From contig NZ_LT906468.1 in NCBI RefSeq assembly GCF_900187125.1, positions 1,922,001 through 1,986,000 of the forward strand: DNA of 64,000 bases. Reading direction: 5' to 3'. This DNA is from Sphingobacterium mizutaii (GTDB lineage Bacteria; Bacteroidota; Bacteroidia; Sphingobacteriales; Sphingobacteriaceae). The notes beneath the pieces are model-generated. The model worked only from the letters and a program-made list of their open reading frames with translations, was not told the origin of the DNA and made no database searches. Shown one piece after another: positions 62,277-64,000 of this stretch. The translations under genes were made by a program, and so were the position numbers. Position 1 is the stretch's first letter. The number at the start of each line of letters is the position of its first letter.

Positions 62277-62642
62277 CTATTCGCTGCGGAATCCCGTTAC
62301 GGTGTTGTTCGTAGAGGGAACCTCATTGTTATCCAGTGCATCGAGAACTTCTTGAATGTCGGCCTTTCTTTCAGGAGTAAGATCTGGGTAGCTGCCGCTG
62401 GCGTCAGCTTCTATACTGCAGATCTGTTCAGGAACGTCGTTACACGGCAGGGGCTGCCCTAATGTGTAGTGGCTTGAATCCAGAGGATTTGTTCCGGTGA
62501 AACTCCAAGTTGCAGGGATTCTTGTTTCATTTTCGCTGGCTTTCTCTCCTGCTTTTATGGATGTTAGCGTTATGGCGCTTAGTGCTATGAGCGACAGTAC
62601 TAGTCCAAGTACTGACGTTCTATTTTTATGGATTGATTTCAT
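62277..62642 (-). CDS. DUF6520 family small exported protein
   Basis: A 121-residue protein with signal peptide (SVLGLVLSLIALSAITLTSI) and a short mature part: TWSFTGTNPLDSSHYTLGQPLPC, then CSIEADASGSYPDL. The two Cys could form a disulfide. This is the pattern of DUF6520, a Bacteroidota family often found next to TlpA-SusC-SusD sets. Function unknown; conversion of its disulfide by the TlpA protein is an untested idea. The gene is convergent with SusD and so is regulated separately. Confidence 0.75.
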   Translation of the reverse strand: MKSIHKNRTSVLGLVLSLIALSAITLTSIKAGEKASENETRIPATWSFTGTNPLDSSHYTLGQPLPCNDVPEQICSIEADASGSYPDLTPERKADIQEVLDALDNNEVPSTNNTVTGFRSE

Positions 62643-62850
62643 TTCTATTTCTTTTATTGGTTATGTATTCGGATTACATTCGCTGGGTTTGCTGTTGAAA
62701 ATATCCAGCAAACCCTTGATGGGGAACAGAGCAAATTTTCTGGTATGTTTCGGCGTGCTTAACATGGTTCGTTATTCGGTTGTCCAATCTATTTCAAAAG
62801 TAAGCAGGAAAAACATCTGAGGTTAACCAACTTTGATGCGTATTATTTTT

Positions 62851-63852
62851 TTACTTTTTCGAAAGTGGTTGATTTTTATAGGTACCTCGGAATTTTCTCA
62901 TGGTTGTTCCGTAATGTTTTTTAAACGCTCTGTTCAAGGCGCTGACAGAGCTGAAATTGAATTTCATCGATAGCTCCAAAAGTGATATTTCTGTTTTTAT
63001 TAATAGGTCAGAGATGAGTTCAAATTTCTTTTCGTTGATAAACTTTCGGACCGTTGTCCCATACTTCTCTTTAAACAGACGTTCCATTTTGGAAATGGAC
63101 ATTCCGTTTTTTCTGGCCAGCCTTCGAATAAACTGGTTGTCGGCCTGTAAAATATGAATCGTTAAATCGCTATGAATTTCATTGATTTTTAATGAGGTGT
63201 GCTGAACACTGTATTTCCCGTTCAGTCCTTTGTAGGCAGACAGTAATTTAGAAAAGCGATTGATGAGATAATTTTCGTAGCGTGTTTTGTTGTTTTTCGG
63301 AACCTTGAGTAATCTTTTTAAAGACATGATGAAATAGGTGTCCATTTTTTGAGGCAGGGTTCCATTTATTTTCTTATTGTTAAAATCTGCAACAAAATCA
63401 GGTAGCAGGCTGTTTCGATGAAAGAGTATCGGAGAAAATGTGTCTAATATGCTAATGGTATAGAGTTCAATCTTCTGGTCAAGAAAGGTGATATTATACA
63501 TGTCCTGGCGGGCAAACAGCAGTATCGTCTCTCCAGGATGCAGGACTATGGGACTGATGCCGTTTATATTGGTATAGGCTATCGAACCTTTAAAAAGCAT
63601 GAGCAAAACATAAACATTCGAGGTAGCCTGTATGGTTAGGGAATATTCTTTTTCACAGCTAATAATATAATGTTCGATCAGCAGGCATTCTCTGTCAAAA
63701 CTGGCATTTTTGATCTGGCAACGACCACCTTTTAAGTACATGTAAGCCGAACAGGGTAGTGGGAGAAAGACAGTATCTACTATTCCTTTTAGCAGTAGCT
63801 CTTTGGAGGTTATTTCAGGAAGGGTAAGTATAAATTTCATGATACATTTCAT
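62851..63852 (-). CDS. AraC family transcriptional regulator
   Basis: A 333-residue AraC regulator. The N-terminal half is a sensing domain (FLPLPCSAYMYLKGGRCQIK; LTIQATSNVYVLLMLFKGSIAY), and the C-terminal HTH_18 has DNQFIRRLARKNGMSISKMERLFK and ISLLELSMKFNFSSVSALNRAFKKHYG. I took the ATG at 63852, which has AAGGG nine bases upstream; a second ATG at 63840 is equally open. Position suggests control of the DUF6520 gene or the SusCD operon, in the manner of other SusCD-linked AraC proteins, but this is not shown. Confidence 0.88.
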   Translation of the reverse strand: MKCIMKFILTLPEITSKELLLKGIVDTVFLPLPCSAYMYLKGGRCQIKNASFDRECLLIEHYIISCEKEYSLTIQATSNVYVLLMLFKGSIAYTNINGISPIVLHPGETILLFARQDMYNITFLDQKIELYTISILDTFSPILFHRNSLLPDFVADFNNKKINGTLPQKMDTYFIMSLKRLLKVPKNNKTRYENYLINRFSKLLSAYKGLNGKYSVQHTSLKINEIHSDLTIHILQADNQFIRRLARKNGMSISKMERLFKEKYGTTVRKFINEKKFELISDLLIKTEISLLELSMKFNFSSVSALNRAFKKHYGTTMRKFRGTYKNQPLSKK

Positions 63853-63888
63853 TTTGAAATGCCCTTCATTAATAAAAGTGATGGGCTT

Positions 63889-64000
63889 CTATTCAAGGGT
63901 TATCCGATCGAATAGACGTTCTTTGAGTTTTACCGAAAGGTCGACTGCCTCTGCGAGTGGTATTTTTGATGTTATGTTTAAGTGACTTAGTATCGTTTTC
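63889..64000 (-). CDS. C-terminal end of an unidentified protein
   Basis: On the minus strand a frame open at the window edge ends at TAG (63889-63891) after TILSHLNITSKIPLAEAVDL. The pattern looks like the last helices of a LuxR-type HTH, but too little is visible to name it. It would lie just upstream of the AraC gene, on the same strand. Confidence 0.4.
   Translation of the reverse strand, partial: KTILSHLNITSKIPLAEAVDLSVKLKERLFDRITLE

Noticed and set aside
1..64000. tRNA or rRNA genes
   Set aside because: I found no cloverleaf with the usual GGTTCGA-type arm and CCA end, and no rRNA-like sequence, on either strand by eye.

Overview
The window looks like chromosome of a Bacteroidota bacterium, most probably a Sphingobacteriaceae member (Sphingobacterium or Pedobacter type). 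The reasons are a TlpA-SusC-SusD operon, an RskA/ECF pair beside two Ferritin_2 proteins, a crt cluster with a fused CrtYc/Yd-type lycopene cyclase, Bacteroides-type mobilisation genes, AT-rich spacers, and repeated promoters of the Bacteroidota form TTG-N20-TAnnTTTG with weak or absent Shine-Dalgarno sites.

Layout. 0-2 kb: tail of a YciE-type ferritin-like protein, then gene-poor DNA with two copies of a dispersed hairpin. 2-7.6 kb: an osmoadaptation module, with a GpsA-like glycerol-3-phosphate dehydrogenase translationally coupled to a HAD-GT20 fusion whose signatures fit glucosylglycerol-phosphate synthase/phosphatase, followed by a BCCT (BetT-like) transporter. 8.4 kb: CsbD. 9-14.6 kb: a carotenoid operon (MarR, CrtI, CrtB, an unknown secreted protein, an SRPBCC protein, CrtZ, CrtYcd, a lipocalin lipoprotein). 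14.8-17.6 kb: a bacteriophytochrome histidine kinase beside a heme oxygenase gene broken by a stop and a frameshift. 18-20 kb: a flavin/PNPOx stress protein and the decayed 3' part of a large (HPII-type) catalase. 20.4-22.4 kb: a radical SAM / TIGR03915 DNA-repair pair. 22.6-27.4 kb: a MocR regulator divergent from cupin, DapA-like, thioredoxin-like, ferredoxin and GNAT genes; two promoters carry the same gap-free operator. 27.6-31.1 kb: two Ferritin_2 proteins and an ECF sigma/RskA anti-sigma pair.

31.6-38.6 kb is accessory DNA: lipoproteins, a duplicated DUF6766 protein, about 2.7 kb of decayed sequence, and an array of eight hairpins that read as minus-strand terminators. 38.3-51.7 kb is a mobilisation/heme region: an alpha-CTD-like HhH protein, mobC/mobB/mobA-type genes with a candidate oriT, an Hmu-like operon (TonB receptor, ExbB-like, DUF2149, exported CobN/HmuS-like chelatase) under a paired TGCAA operator, then a second, decayed relaxase copy. 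51.9-56.5 kb: AraC, VOC, GNAT, small hypothetical and XRE genes. 56.5-62.6 kb: the XRE gene faces a palindrome, a promoter and a roughly 200-nt multi-stem leader RNA in front of TlpA-SusC-SusD, followed by DUF6520. An AraC regulator and the tail of another gene close the window.

The main themes are stress tolerance (osmolytes, pigment, light sensing, oxidants), iron/heme acquisition, and gene decay: at least four recognisable genes are broken (heme oxygenase, catalase, carboxymuconolactone decarboxylase, relaxase). Everything here was read by eye from the sequence and translations; no database or folding program was run.
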